From NCBI RefSeq assembly GCF_002091985.1, contig NZ_MKKX01000033.1, positions 62,001 through 126,000 of the forward strand: a DNA stretch of 64,000 nt, in the 5' to 3' direction. Of the stretch, positions 8,757 to 16,624 are shown in pieces. The notes under the pieces are model-generated. The model ran no database searches, was not told the DNA's origin, and worked only from the letters and a program-made list of their open reading frames with translations. The number at the start of each line of letters is the position of its first letter. Position 1 is the stretch's first letter. Position numbers and translations under genes: made by a program. The stretch is from Rhodococcus sp. 1163 (GTDB lineage: Bacteria; Actinomycetota; Actinomycetes; Mycobacteriales; Mycobacteriaceae).

Positions 8757-9500
8757 TCAGCGCAGTTTGTTGCTTCCGCCGTCGGCCATCAGTGTCTGTC
8801 CGGTCATGTACTTGGAATCTTCGGAGGCGAGGAACACTGCCACCGGAGCGATATCGGTTTCGGGATCTCCGATTCGCTGTAGCGGGACCTTGGCGGCACT
8901 CGCTGCGGCGCGCTCTGGGTGTGCAGCCTGCCAGGCGCGCACGCCTTCGGTTGCTGCGAAGGGGCAGAGCACGTTGACTCTGATGCCGTCCGCGGCCCAC
9001 TCGTTGGCGGCAACGCGGCTGAGCCCTCGAATTGCTTCCTTCGCTGCGGCATAGGAGGCCTGGGTGGGCATTCCGTCCAACCCGGAACCGGAAGCGAAGT
9101 TGATCACCGATCCGGAGGAGGCCTTCAGGTGGGGGTAGCAGGCCTGCATGAGGTGCACCGTGGGGTAGAAACCGGTGTTGAACGACAGATCGAACATCTC
9201 ACTCGTCGTATCGACAAGCAGTGCCTGCCTTGACGCGTGAGCGTTGTTGACCAGTACGTCGACGGATCCGAAGGCGGCGACGGCAGCGTCGCAGATCGTC
9301 TGTGCCGAGTCGGGAAGCGAGATGTCGATGCACAGGAACTCGGCGTTCGGGCCCAGTTCGGCACTGAGTGCGGCTCCCTTTTCTTCGTCGATGTCGACGA
9401 AGAACACATTGGCACCTTCGCGGGCGAAGACGGTGGTGATCGCGCGGCCGATGCCGCCTGCGCCGCCGGTGATGATTGCCGTTTTCCCTTGAAGTCTCAT
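8757..9500 (-). CDS. SDR-family oxidoreductase
   Basis: This 247-residue classical SDR has TGGAGGIGRA for NAD(P) binding, NNAH in place of the usual NNAG, and YAAAK as the catalytic pair. The C-terminal QTLMADGGSN is typical. It overlaps the upstream SDR by 4 bp and is 63 bp from the next one, which has its own GGAGGAG ribosome site. It shares a layout (NNA-x, LGRVGDPE-like PLQRIGDPETDIA) with the SDR at 40187-40948, so the two look like paralogues. A hydroxysteroid or hydroxyacyl-CoA dehydrogenase role is inferred from the cluster only. Confidence 0.88.
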   Translation of the reverse strand: MRLQGKTAIITGGAGGIGRAITTVFAREGANVFFVDIDEEKGAALSAELGPNAEFLCIDISLPDSAQTICDAAVAAFGSVDVLVNNAHASRQALLVDTTSEMFDLSFNTGFYPTVHLMQACYPHLKASSGSVINFASGSGLDGMPTQASYAAAKEAIRGLSRVAANEWAADGIRVNVLCPFAATEGVRAWQAAHPERAAASAAKVPLQRIGDPETDIAPVAVFLASEDSKYMTGQTLMADGGSNKLR

Positions 9501-10438
9501 CGGACGCTCATCGAATCGACGGCTGCCAATGCGGTCTTCTCGAGCTCTGCCACGCTGTATGCGGAGTAGGTCTCGTACTGGCCGCGACCGGAGAAGTACG
9601 GTGTCAGATTGTCCGACAGCTCGTCGATGGTGAATTTAGAACCTGTGGTTTGGAACGTGTTCTCGACCTTGGGCGCTGCCATCAGGGCAACCATTCTGCC
9701 GTATACGACGAAGACCTGTCCGGTGATTTCTTCCGAAGCTTCGCTGGCGAGGTAGTGGACGAGAGTGGCGACCCGGTCGGGGGAGAGCGGATCCTCGATC
9801 GCTTCCGGATCGGTGTTCTCCCCGAATGCCTGAGCGGTCATCGCGGTACGCGCACGAGGGCAGATTGCATTCGCCCGAACGCCGTAGCGCGAGAGCCCCT
9901 GAGAAGTCGAGAGTGTGAGGGCGACGATCCCGGCCTTGGCTGCCGAGTAGTTCGGTTGGCCGGCGGACCCGAAGAGGAAGGCCTCCGAAGCGGTGTTGAC
10001 GACCCGACCGTAGATCGGGCCGCCGACCTCCTTGGAGAGCGCTCGCCAATGAACTGCGGCGGCATGTGAGGTGGCCGCGTGCCCCTTGAGGTGCACCCGG
10101 ATGACATCGTCCCAATCCGATTCGGTCAGGTTGAAGATCATCTTGTCGCGAATGATCCCGGCGTTGTTGACCAGAATGTCCATCGAACCGAAGTTCTCTT
10201 TTGCCGACTGCACGAGTCGTTCGCCCAAAGACCAGTCCGAGACGTCCCCGAGGACCGCGATCGCCTGGCCGCCTGCGGCGATGATTTCGTCGGCGACGGA
10301 CTGCGCATTGTCGCCGATATCGTTGACGACGACTGCGGCTCCCGCAGCCCCGAGAGCCATTGCTTCTGCACGGCCGAGTCCGGCACCTGCGCCGGTCACG
10401 ATTGCTGTTCTTCCGGTCAATTCGAGTGCTGTGCTCAC
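9497..10438 (-). CDS. SDR dehydrogenase, 17-beta-HSD4/ChsB1-like
   Basis: This 313-residue SDR resembles the dehydrogenase part of peroxisomal multifunctional enzyme type 2 and mycobacterial ChsB1. Those oxidise the 3-hydroxyacyl-CoA of a steroid side chain. Visible motifs are TGAGAGLGRAEA, VVNDIG, NNAGIIRD, and YSAAK with the long loop VHWRALSKEVGG before it. About 60 residues beyond the SDR core form a C-terminal extension. The start is a GTG at 10438 after GGAGG; longer frames run into the promoter. It is the first gene of the three-SDR operon. It is a candidate for the third step of side-chain beta-oxidation, together with the SDR at 43929. Confidence 0.82.
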   Translation of the reverse strand: MSTALELTGRTAIVTGAGAGLGRAEAMALGAAGAAVVVNDIGDNAQSVADEIIAAGGQAIAVLGDVSDWSLGERLVQSAKENFGSMDILVNNAGIIRDKMIFNLTESDWDDVIRVHLKGHAATSHAAAVHWRALSKEVGGPIYGRVVNTASEAFLFGSAGQPNYSAAKAGIVALTLSTSQGLSRYGVRANAICPRARTAMTAQAFGENTDPEAIEDPLSPDRVATLVHYLASEASEEITGQVFVVYGRMVALMAAPKVENTFQTTGSKFTIDELSDNLTPYFSGRGQYETYSAYSVAELEKTALAAVDSMSVR

Positions 10439-10500
10439 GAAAAGCCTCCATTCAAAATTAGAGTTAATTCTATTTCTAGCGCATATAAGCTGAATGCGCA
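10439..10500 (-). promoter_or_regulatory. AT-rich promoter region of the three-SDR operon
   Basis: This segment is much richer in A+T than its surroundings. Read on the minus strand it holds TAGAAATAGAATTAACTCTA, with a near-palindromic TAGAATTAACTCTA, then the ribosome site GGAGG and the GTG start. A terminator-like hairpin lies farther upstream, so the operon needs its own promoter here. TAGAAT could be a -10 box or part of an operator. Confidence 0.5.
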
Positions 10501-10571
10501 CGCTTTCGGTTCGTGAATCGCTCTTCGGAACCCCCGTGGCGGTGGTGCTCTGGACACCCGAGGCAGACAGC

Positions 10572-10619
10572 GACGGGACCGGGGCAATCCCCCGAAAAGG
10601 AGAGTGCCCCGGTCCCGTC
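10572..10619 (-). terminator. Perfect 15-bp hairpin after the NTF2-like gene
   Basis: The arms GACGGGACCGGGGCA (10572-10586) and its complement (10605-10619) pair over 15 bp with an 18-nt loop. The hairpin lies 25 bp past the stop of the minus-strand gene at 10644 and upstream of the SDR operon. It therefore separates two co-oriented units. Confidence 0.75.
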
Positions 10620-10643
10620 CTGGTCGGCCTGAAACCGTCGTGG

Positions 10644-11126
10644 TCAGTCTCGAACGCCCTTCGCCAGCAGTTCCCGAGCTTCCGCGCGGCCGTCGAGCAG
10701 TCGGTTCGTACGTCGTGTCACCTTCCATTGCCCACCGATCTTGGACAATTCCCACCGGTTCGCGGTGATGCGAGCGACTCGGTACGCGTCACCGTCATTC
10801 AGGATCAACTGCGACTTGCACGTCACGACGGCCCGCTGCCCGTCCAATTGCACATGTCCGGGTTCGAGCAGGTGAGCGCAGCCACCATTGATGTAGCCCT
10901 GATGCGCGCGCGAGAGAACCATGGCCTTGATCTCGGCCTGGCCGTTCAGTACGCCGGTGTCGACGTCGTACACCCCGTCTTCGGTCCACAGATGCGCAAC
11001 TGCCTCGGCCGATCCGCTGTCGACGGCTGGACCGTAGGTGGCCAGCAACTTCGTGATCGCGAGCGTGTCCTCGAGAGCATTCACTCGATCGAGGAGGTTC
11101 TGCAGCAGCTGGTCGGTGTCCGTCAT
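10644..11126 (-). CDS. NTF2/SnoaL-like protein, candidate steroid dehydratase
   Basis: This 160-residue protein has the SnoaL_4/NTF2-like cone fold seen in ketosteroid isomerase, scytalone dehydratase and BaiE. BaiE is the bile-acid 7-alpha-dehydratase. Tyr31 and Asp36 (ATYGPAVDSG) have the same Y-x4-D spacing as the BaiE catalytic Tyr30 and Asp35. His85 in GCAHLLEPG lies where the BaiE catalytic His is expected, and Arg142 follows the WKVTRR strand. It overlaps the LLM oxidoreductase by 4 bp. In a cluster for a hydroxylated steroid, removing a ring hydroxyl as water is a sensible role. The superfamily is broad, so an isomerase or another dehydratase is also possible. Confidence 0.75.
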   Translation of the reverse strand: MTDTDQLLQNLLDRVNALEDTLAITKLLATYGPAVDSGSAEAVAHLWTEDGVYDVDTGVLNGQAEIKAMVLSRAHQGYINGGCAHLLEPGHVQLDGQRAVVTCKSQLILNDGDAYRVARITANRWELSKIGGQWKVTRRTNRLLDGRAEARELLAKGVRD

Positions 11127-12016
11127 GATGTTGCTCCGATCTGGTTCGAATGGAACTCCACGTCCAGCTCGTCGCCGATGGCGCGGAGGGTGGCGAGCTG
11201 ATCGCAGTAGTGTTCCGCACTCGTTGCGTGGATCGACGCGCTCACGATAGTGGCACCGGCCTGGCGTCGGCGCTCGAGCGAGTCGGCGACTGCGGCTCTG
11301 TTGCCGAGTGGGTCGAGCGGCGCGCCTGCGCTCAAGACCACTTCGAAATCCTCTCGCTGCTCACCCTTTGCCAGCATGCTTTCGAGATCGCCGAGCGGCA
11401 GGCCGAACGGAACCCAGCCGTCGCCTTGGGATCGGGCTCGTCGAAGTGAGCGGGGGGTCCGTCCGCCGATCCACAAGGGCACTCGTGTCTGGACTGCGTG
11501 GGGCTTGACCACGAGGTTTTCGAAATCGTAGTGCGTGCCGTGATACTCCGGATTCGATTGCGACAGCGATGCCCGCAGTGCTGCGAGTGCGTCGTCTGCG
11601 CGGGCTCCGCGGCCCTCGAACTCGGCGCCGAGCAGTTCGAACTCTTCTTGGAGACTGCCGACTCCGAGACCGAGTATCAGCCGGCCGCCGCTGACGACGT
11701 CGAGTGTGCCGTAGCGCTTGGCAATGGCGAGTGGATGGTGATAACCGAGAACCAGAACCTGGGTGGCCAGCTTGATTCGGTCGGTGTGCGCGGCGAGGAA
11801 ACCGAGTGTGGCCAGCGGATCCCAGTACGTTGCACCACGCTCGGCGGCGATATCGACCGGTACGGCGACGTGCTCACTGCAGGTCAGGTGATGAAATCCG
11901 AGTCGGTCGGCCTGGCGCGCAATGCGGACCAGCTCCTCGATGCCCGCGCCCGCCTCCCAGTCCGCCGCATTGCTCGGGTGTTGAACGACGATCGGGGACG
12001 TTATTCCAATGTGCAT
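11123..12016 (-). CDS. LLM-class flavin/F420-dependent oxidoreductase
   Basis: This 297-residue luciferase-like TIM-barrel protein starts MHIGITSPIV and carries ADRLGFHHLTCSEHV, ATQVLVLGYHHPLAIAKRYGTLDVVSGGRLILGLGVG and PLWIGGRTPRSLRRA. This pattern is typical of actinobacterial F420-dependent members. Such enzymes move hydride to or from a carbonyl, alcohol or enoyl group. It is the first gene of a two-gene unit with the NTF2-like protein and diverges from the IclR gene, so a redox step on the steroid nucleus is likely. FMN instead of F420 cannot be excluded from sequence. Confidence 0.87.
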   Translation of the reverse strand: MHIGITSPIVVQHPSNAADWEAGAGIEELVRIARQADRLGFHHLTCSEHVAVPVDIAAERGATYWDPLATLGFLAAHTDRIKLATQVLVLGYHHPLAIAKRYGTLDVVSGGRLILGLGVGSLQEEFELLGAEFEGRGARADDALAALRASLSQSNPEYHGTHYDFENLVVKPHAVQTRVPLWIGGRTPRSLRRARSQGDGWVPFGLPLGDLESMLAKGEQREDFEVVLSAGAPLDPLGNRAAVADSLERRRQAGATIVSASIHATSAEHYCDQLATLRAIGDELDVEFHSNQIGATS

Positions 12017-12225
12017 CGGTGACGCTCCGAGGTTGGACGAGAAGGTTGCATACCTCCATCTCTAGTACCTCTGGCGATCGGATGCGTCGGTAGTTCCCGT
12101 TCACCGGACTCGGTGCCGGCATCGGGATGGCGGACCCTCTTCTCTGTGAGGCGAACAACTGTTACCATTTCAAGAATTCATTTCAATTTTACCGGCAGGC
12201 TTACTGCCGATTGCGGAGGCACCGG
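12017..12225. promoter_or_regulatory. Divergent control region between the LLM and IclR genes
   Basis: This 209-bp gap holds both promoters. Its IclR-proximal half is AT-rich and contains the direct repeat ATTTCAA-GAATTC-ATTTCAA (12168-12187). Within it, AGAATTCATTTCA (12173-12185) matches AGAATACATTTCA before the thiolase gene at 24858-24870 in 12 of 13 positions. The IclR ribosome site GGAGG follows near 12215. Such spacing suits self-control by the IclR protein. Confidence 0.5.
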
Positions 12226-13119
12226 ATGAACTCGGTCGGTCCAAACACCTCAACACCCGGTGCTGCAGAAAAAAAGGATCTACCGCCTTCGATGGTGGAA
12301 CGCATGACGTTGATCCTCGATGCGTTCGATGGTCGAGCTTCCCGCCTGACGTTGGAGGAGGTGGCCTGCCGTACGGAGCTGCCCAGGTCCACCGTGTACC
12401 GAATCCTCGACCAGCTGGTACGTCTGAACTGGGTCGACCACGCCAGCTTCGGCTATTGCCTCGGTCGCCGTTCGATCGGTCTCGGTGGAGGCGACAACAA
12501 CCACAGTCAGGTCCGAGCTGCGGCCGCACCCCTGCTGCACAACTTGCATGTGCGCACCGGAATGGTCGTGCATCTCACGGTCCTCGACGGGGGCATGAGC
12601 GTGTACCTCGACAAGCTCGGTGGCCGCGGCGCGACCGCCATCCCGACCCGGGTCGGTGGTCGGGTACCCGCCCACACAAGCGCGAGCGGAAAAGCGATGC
12701 TGGCGTGGTTGGACCCGGAGGAAGTGGATCGGTTGCTCGGGGAACGCCTCGAACGTAGTACCGACACCACCATCTCCGACATCACCACGTTGCACAGCGA
12801 ACTCAACCGCATTCGGCAGCGGCGCGGTTTGGCGTTCGAGCGGGGTGAATCCGTCCGCGGGATCGGATGTGTCGGTGCTGCTGTCCGAACGGTGGAAGGG
12901 CCGGTGGCCGGCATCTCGCTTTCCGGCGATGCGGGAATCGTCCAACTGGAACGGGTTGCTCCACTCGTCGTCGACGCGGTCCGCGAAGTCACCAAGACCA
13001 TGTTTCCCGCCCTCGAAAACCCTCGCCGACGTTCTCTCGTTCCGCACGCGCACGAGAGCTCCTGGTCGACCGAAACGTTGGATCAGCTGCTGGCGGTTCA
13101 GTCCGGGCACTGGCTCTGA
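12226..13119 (+). CDS. IclR-family transcriptional regulator
   Basis: This 297-residue regulator has an N-terminal winged helix-turn-helix at about residues 20-80 (LTLEEVACRTELPRSTVYRILDQLVRLNWV). The IclR effector domain follows: MVVHLTVLDGGMSVYLDKLGG, PAHTSASGKAMLAWL, and RGIGCVGAAVRTVEGPVAGISLSG. Proteins of this kind bind small aromatic or CoA-linked effectors and activate or repress nearby catabolic genes. The ATG at 12226 is preceded by GGAGG at good spacing; longer frames lack one. It is divergent from the LLM/NTF2 unit and convergent with hsaB. It is one of two local regulators of the cluster; its ligand is unknown. Confidence 0.92.
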   Translation: MNSVGPNTSTPGAAEKKDLPPSMVERMTLILDAFDGRASRLTLEEVACRTELPRSTVYRILDQLVRLNWVDHASFGYCLGRRSIGLGGGDNNHSQVRAAAAPLLHNLHVRTGMVVHLTVLDGGMSVYLDKLGGRGATAIPTRVGGRVPAHTSASGKAMLAWLDPEEVDRLLGERLERSTDTTISDITTLHSELNRIRQRRGLAFERGESVRGIGCVGAAVRTVEGPVAGISLSGDAGIVQLERVAPLVVDAVREVTKTMFPALENPRRRSLVPHAHESSWSTETLDQLLAVQSGHWL

Positions 13120-13156
13120 TGTGCAAGCGTCGAACTTTGCTCGACGCTTGCACATC
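13118..13156. terminator. Perfect 16-bp hairpin between iclR and hsaB
   Basis: The arms GATGTGCAAGCGTCGA (13118-13133) and its complement (13141-13156) pair fully around a 7-nt loop. It begins inside the stop codon of the IclR gene and serves the convergent hsaB gene from the other side. Confidence 0.8.
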
Positions 13157-13191
13157 GGAAGTGTCCGCTGATTCGGCATAGCTTTCGGGCC

Positions 13192-13728
13192 TCAGGTGCC
13201 CGAGATGCCGGCCGTGTCGGCGAGGCCGAAGGCGCCGCGGTAGAAGACCATCGGGCGCTGCTCGCCGAGGGCTTCGAGGCCGAGAACTCGTCCGATGGCA
13301 ATGTCGTGGTCACCGGCACGGTGGACTGTCTCCACTTCGCAATGCACGCGCGCCAACACATCCGGCAGGGCCGGAGTTCCCCAAGCCGATCGTGTCCAGT
13401 CCAGACCCTCGAACTTCGTTCCTCGACTGGAACCGAAGCGAGAGCACATGTCCCCCTGGTCCTCGCGTAGCACGTTGACGGTGAAGCGGCCGATCTCCTG
13501 GATGCGCGGCCAGGCGCGGCCCCGGTGATCGGCGCAGAACAGAATCAGTGGAGGTTCGAGTGAGACCGACGCGAACGACTGGCAGCAGAACCCGATCGGC
13601 CCGTCATCGGAGAGACCGGTGATCACGGTGACGCCACTGGCGAAGTGGCTCATGGCGTGGCGCATCTCGTGCGGCGTCGGTGCCGTGCTGACGGTGGTGA
13701 GGACGGATTCCATCGACTCGATCGACAT
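13192..13728 (-). CDS. hsaB: Flavin reductase of a two-component monooxygenase, HsaB-like
   Basis: HsaB supplies reduced FMN to the oxygenase HsaA for hydroxylation of the seco-steroid ring A. This 178-residue protein fits the flavin reductase family (PF01613). It has HFASGVTVITGLSDDGPIGFCCQSFASVSLEPPLILFC at the N-terminal half, FTVNVLREDQ in the middle, and HDIAIGRVLGLE with the final YRGAFG. Mycobacterial HsaB is about 187 residues. I chose the ATG at 13728 because AAGGTG lies just before it; one at 13713 is possible. It is divergent from the hsaD-kstD-hsaA-hsaC operon, so the oxygenase and reductase are controlled from one intergenic region. Confidence 0.88.
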   Translation of the reverse strand: MSIESMESVLTTVSTAPTPHEMRHAMSHFASGVTVITGLSDDGPIGFCCQSFASVSLEPPLILFCADHRGRAWPRIQEIGRFTVNVLREDQGDMCSRFGSSRGTKFEGLDWTRSAWGTPALPDVLARVHCEVETVHRAGDHDIAIGRVLGLEALGEQRPMVFYRGAFGLADTAGISGT

Positions 13729-13815
13729 CGCGCACCTTTCGGTTTCGTTGTGTCGCCGAGGCTTTCGGCGATCGAGTTCCAGGTTAGGTAGCTCCGTGCA
13801 CACTCCGACAGTGCC

Positions 13816-13879
13816 GTCTCGTTCAGTGGAATCGGCCGGCGAACGCGGTCACGGATATCGGGTGGTCTCGCTGACCGGG
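13816..13879 (+). promoter_or_regulatory. Two copies of the cluster motif upstream of hsaD
   Basis: GTCTCGTTCAGTGGA (13816-13830) and GTCTCGCTGACCGGG (13865-13879) lie in the hsaB/hsaD divergent gap, 108 and 59 bp before the hsaD start. Both read in the hsaD direction. Similar 15-mers occur before other cluster genes, which makes a shared regulator site likely. Confidence 0.5.
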
Positions 13880-13923
13880 ATGAGGGACGATCCAGCGGCC
13901 TGCTGGTGGCAACGTGTGCGCAC

Positions 13924-14802
13924 ATGACCACTGTCTCGAGTGTCCAGGAAAGCTCGAAAAAGGAGCTTCGCACCGATCTCGGCGTACTTCGGTACTACGA
14001 AGCCGGCGACGGCCCACCACTGGTGCTGCTGCACGGATCGGGCCCCGGCGTCACGGGTTGGCGAAACTTTCGCGGCAACATCGATGTATTCGCCGAGCAT
14101 TTCCACACCTACGTGCTCGAGTTTCCGGGTTTCGGTGTCAGCGACGACTTCGGTGGACATCCGATGGTCACTGCCATGGACGCGGTTTCGCGATTCCTCG
14201 ACGGCCTCGGCCTCGACAAAGTTGCTTTGCTGGGCAATTCCATGGGCGGGATAGTCGCGACTCGATTCGCGATCGAACACCCCGAGCGAGTCTCGAAGCT
14301 GGTCACCATCGGTGGCATCGGAAGAAATATTTTCAGCCCCGGACCGGGTGAAGGTATCAAACTGCTGATGGAGTTCACCGACGATCCGACCAGGGATCGC
14401 CTCGTTTCTTGGTTGCACTCCATGGTGTACGACCCCGCCATGGTCACCGAGGAACTGATCGAGGAACGGTGGGTCCAGGCAACTGATCCCGAGACCCTTG
14501 CGAGTGCCCGGAAGATGTACAGCAGCGCGGCTTTTGCCGCAAATGCGGCGGCCGCTGCGAAGTCGACGGAGGCACCGTACTGGGCTCAGCTGCACCGCGT
14601 ACAAGCTCCGACCCTGCTGACCTGGGGTCGAGACGATCGCGTGAGTCCAATGGACATGGCGCTGCTGCCGATGCGTCTGATACCCAATGCCGAACTACAC
14701 GTATTCCCGAAGTGTGGTCACTGGGCGATGATCGAACAGAAAGCCGCCTTCGAAAGTGCAGTAATTGCTTTTCTTCTGAGAGAGGACGCCGTCCAAAAAT
14801 GA
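13924..14802 (+). CDS. hsaD: Meta-cleavage product hydrolase, HsaD-like
   Basis: HsaD cuts the C-C bond of the ring-A meta-cleavage product to release a hexadienoate and the C/D-ring propanoate. This 292-residue alpha/beta hydrolase shows the oxyanion-hole stretch LLHGSGPG and the nucleophile Ser106 in GNSMGG. The acid is Asp237 or Asp238 in TWGRDDRVSP and the base is His266 in KCGHWAMIE. The lid region lies at about 135-205. The ATG at 13924 sits in TGTGCGCACATG; a longer frame adds six residues without support. It leads an operon and overlaps the next gene by 4 bp. Confidence 0.92.
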   Translation: MTTVSSVQESSKKELRTDLGVLRYYEAGDGPPLVLLHGSGPGVTGWRNFRGNIDVFAEHFHTYVLEFPGFGVSDDFGGHPMVTAMDAVSRFLDGLGLDKVALLGNSMGGIVATRFAIEHPERVSKLVTIGGIGRNIFSPGPGEGIKLLMEFTDDPTRDRLVSWLHSMVYDPAMVTEELIEERWVQATDPETLASARKMYSSAAFAANAAAAAKSTEAPYWAQLHRVQAPTLLTWGRDDRVSPMDMALLPMRLIPNAELHVFPKCGHWAMIEQKAAFESAVIAFLLREDAVQK

Positions 14803-16514
14803 GTATCGATTCGGAACAGTTCGACGAAACAGTCGATTTCCTCATCGTGGGAAGCGGCGGCGGAGGTATGGCTGCCGCAGTAGCAGCAGCCAACCGCGGG
14901 CTCGACACCCTCGTCATCGAAAAGGGTGTGACATACGGCGGTTCCACCGCGATATCCGGCGGCGGCATTTGGATCCCGAATGCTCCCACTCTCGTGGAGA
15001 AGGGTGTCGTCGACTCTCGTGAGTCGATCCGCACGTACCTGGACAGCATCACCGACGGCACGGTCCCGGCAGAGCGTCTGGATGCGTTCGTCGACAACGG
15101 TCCAGCGTTGATGCAGCTGCTGGACAAGAGTCCGCACATGAAGTTGTACTGGGTCAAGGGCTACTCCGACTATCACCCCGAGAACGAGGGTGGCAGCGCA
15201 TTGGGTCGCACTATCGAATGCCAGCCGTTCGATACCCGTGCACTCGGCGACGACGAGAAGTTCCAGCGTCCCAACAGCATGAAGGGCCCGCTCGGACTCT
15301 GGGTCACCTCGAAGGATTACCACGACCTCGCGATGGTGAAGCGTACGTGGAGGGGTCGTCGAGCATCCATGGTCGCGGCGTGGCGGGTGGCGTCGAACGT
15401 CGTTCGTCGACGCCACATGGCGACCGGTGGACGCGCTCTCGTGGCGCGACTGCGGATGGTCCTCAAAGACTCCGGTGTTCCGGTATGGCTGCAGACCTCG
15501 ATGACCGAGCTCATCGTCGACGACGCCGGAGTGGTACGCGGAGTCGTGGCACAGCGCGGCGACGACACGATCCGCATCGCGGCTCGAAAAGGTGTCCTCC
15601 TCGCTACCGGCGGATTCGAGCACAACTTGGAGATGCGTTCGCGCTACCTGCCAGAGCACGGAACGGCCGACATCAGTTCCGGTGCTCGCGAGAACACCGG
15701 TGACGGAATCGTTGCCGGCCTTGCCATCGGCGCCGATGTCGCATTGATGGACGACGCATGGTGGATGCCTTCCGTTCTGCATCCGATGGGCGCGGTCATC
15801 CCGTTGGTCTCCGAGCGCTGCATTCCGCCGTCGGTGATCGTCGACAGCATGGGACAGCGGTTCACCAACGAATCCTCTCCCTACGTGAACTTCGTTCACG
15901 ACCAGCTCGAAGGTGGTCACGTTCCGGCTTGGTTCGTGATGGATACCAAAGCCCGGTCGCGTTACCCGTTTGCACAGGTGCTGCCGGGAATGCCTTTTCC
16001 TCAGGGTTTCTACGACTCGGGGGTCGTCCACAAGGCCGACACTCTCGCGGAACTTGCCGCGAAGATCGACGTCCCTGCCGACGCGCTCGCCGCCACCATC
16101 ACTCGATTCAACGGGTACGCGCGGTCGGGTAAGGACGAGGAATTCGGTCGGGGTGACAGCGCCTACGACCGCTACTACGGCGATCCCACCATGAAGAACC
16201 CTTGTCTCGACGAGATCGATCGTGGTCCTTTCTATGCAATTCGTTGTGAGCCCGGTGATCTTGGCACGAAGGGCGGGCTCAGCACCGACGCTCATGCCAG
16301 GGTTCTTCGCACCGACGGTTCCGCAATCGAGGGCCTCTACGCGACCGGTAATACATCCGCATCGGTGATGGGGAACGAGTACGCGGGAGCGGGAGCGACG
16401 ATCGGACCGGCGATGGTGTTCGGCTACATCGCAGCCGAGCATGCTGCCGATGCACAGGGCACGGTGTCGTCGATCGATCGAGCACATTCGAACGGGCGCA
16501 CCAAGCGCGTCTGA
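14799..16514 (+). CDS. FAD-dependent 3-ketosteroid dehydrogenase, KstD family
   Basis: This 571-residue flavoprotein belongs to the family of 3-ketosteroid delta1-dehydrogenases and related delta4 enzymes, which desaturate ring A. The FAD motif is VGSGGGGMAAAVAAANRG, followed by VIEKGVTYGGSTAISGGGIWIPN. The C-terminal FAD/substrate motif is GLYATGNTSASVMGNEYAGAGATIGPAMVFGY. It overlaps hsaD by 4 bp and is 110 bp before hsaA. A second, shorter homologue lies at 22434-23960. In a bile-acid pathway one could be delta1- and the other delta4-specific (a 5-beta nucleus needs both), but sequence alone does not assign them. Confidence 0.9.
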   Translation: MSIDSEQFDETVDFLIVGSGGGGMAAAVAAANRGLDTLVIEKGVTYGGSTAISGGGIWIPNAPTLVEKGVVDSRESIRTYLDSITDGTVPAERLDAFVDNGPALMQLLDKSPHMKLYWVKGYSDYHPENEGGSALGRTIECQPFDTRALGDDEKFQRPNSMKGPLGLWVTSKDYHDLAMVKRTWRGRRASMVAAWRVASNVVRRRHMATGGRALVARLRMVLKDSGVPVWLQTSMTELIVDDAGVVRGVVAQRGDDTIRIAARKGVLLATGGFEHNLEMRSRYLPEHGTADISSGARENTGDGIVAGLAIGADVALMDDAWWMPSVLHPMGAVIPLVSERCIPPSVIVDSMGQRFTNESSPYVNFVHDQLEGGHVPAWFVMDTKARSRYPFAQVLPGMPFPQGFYDSGVVHKADTLAELAAKIDVPADALAATITRFNGYARSGKDEEFGRGDSAYDRYYGDPTMKNPCLDEIDRGPFYAIRCEPGDLGTKGGLSTDAHARVLRTDGSAIEGLYATGNTSASVMGNEYAGAGATIGPAMVFGYIAAEHAADAQGTVSSIDRAHSNGRTKRV

Positions 16515-16624
16515 TCCGCTCCGGAGGAACCCCTTTCTTCCGCAGTGGAAAAAATGCAGTACAACGGAGAAGACGACCGCCTGCGCACATCGGCCGGGCA
16601 ACGAAGTAGAAAGCCGAGATCATC

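Noticed and set aside
14718-16601. A 627-codon open frame antisense to the kstD-like gene
   Set aside because: It mirrors a well-supported flavoprotein gene; its translation is rich in Arg, His and Val and shows no domain. High GC produces such long shadow frames.
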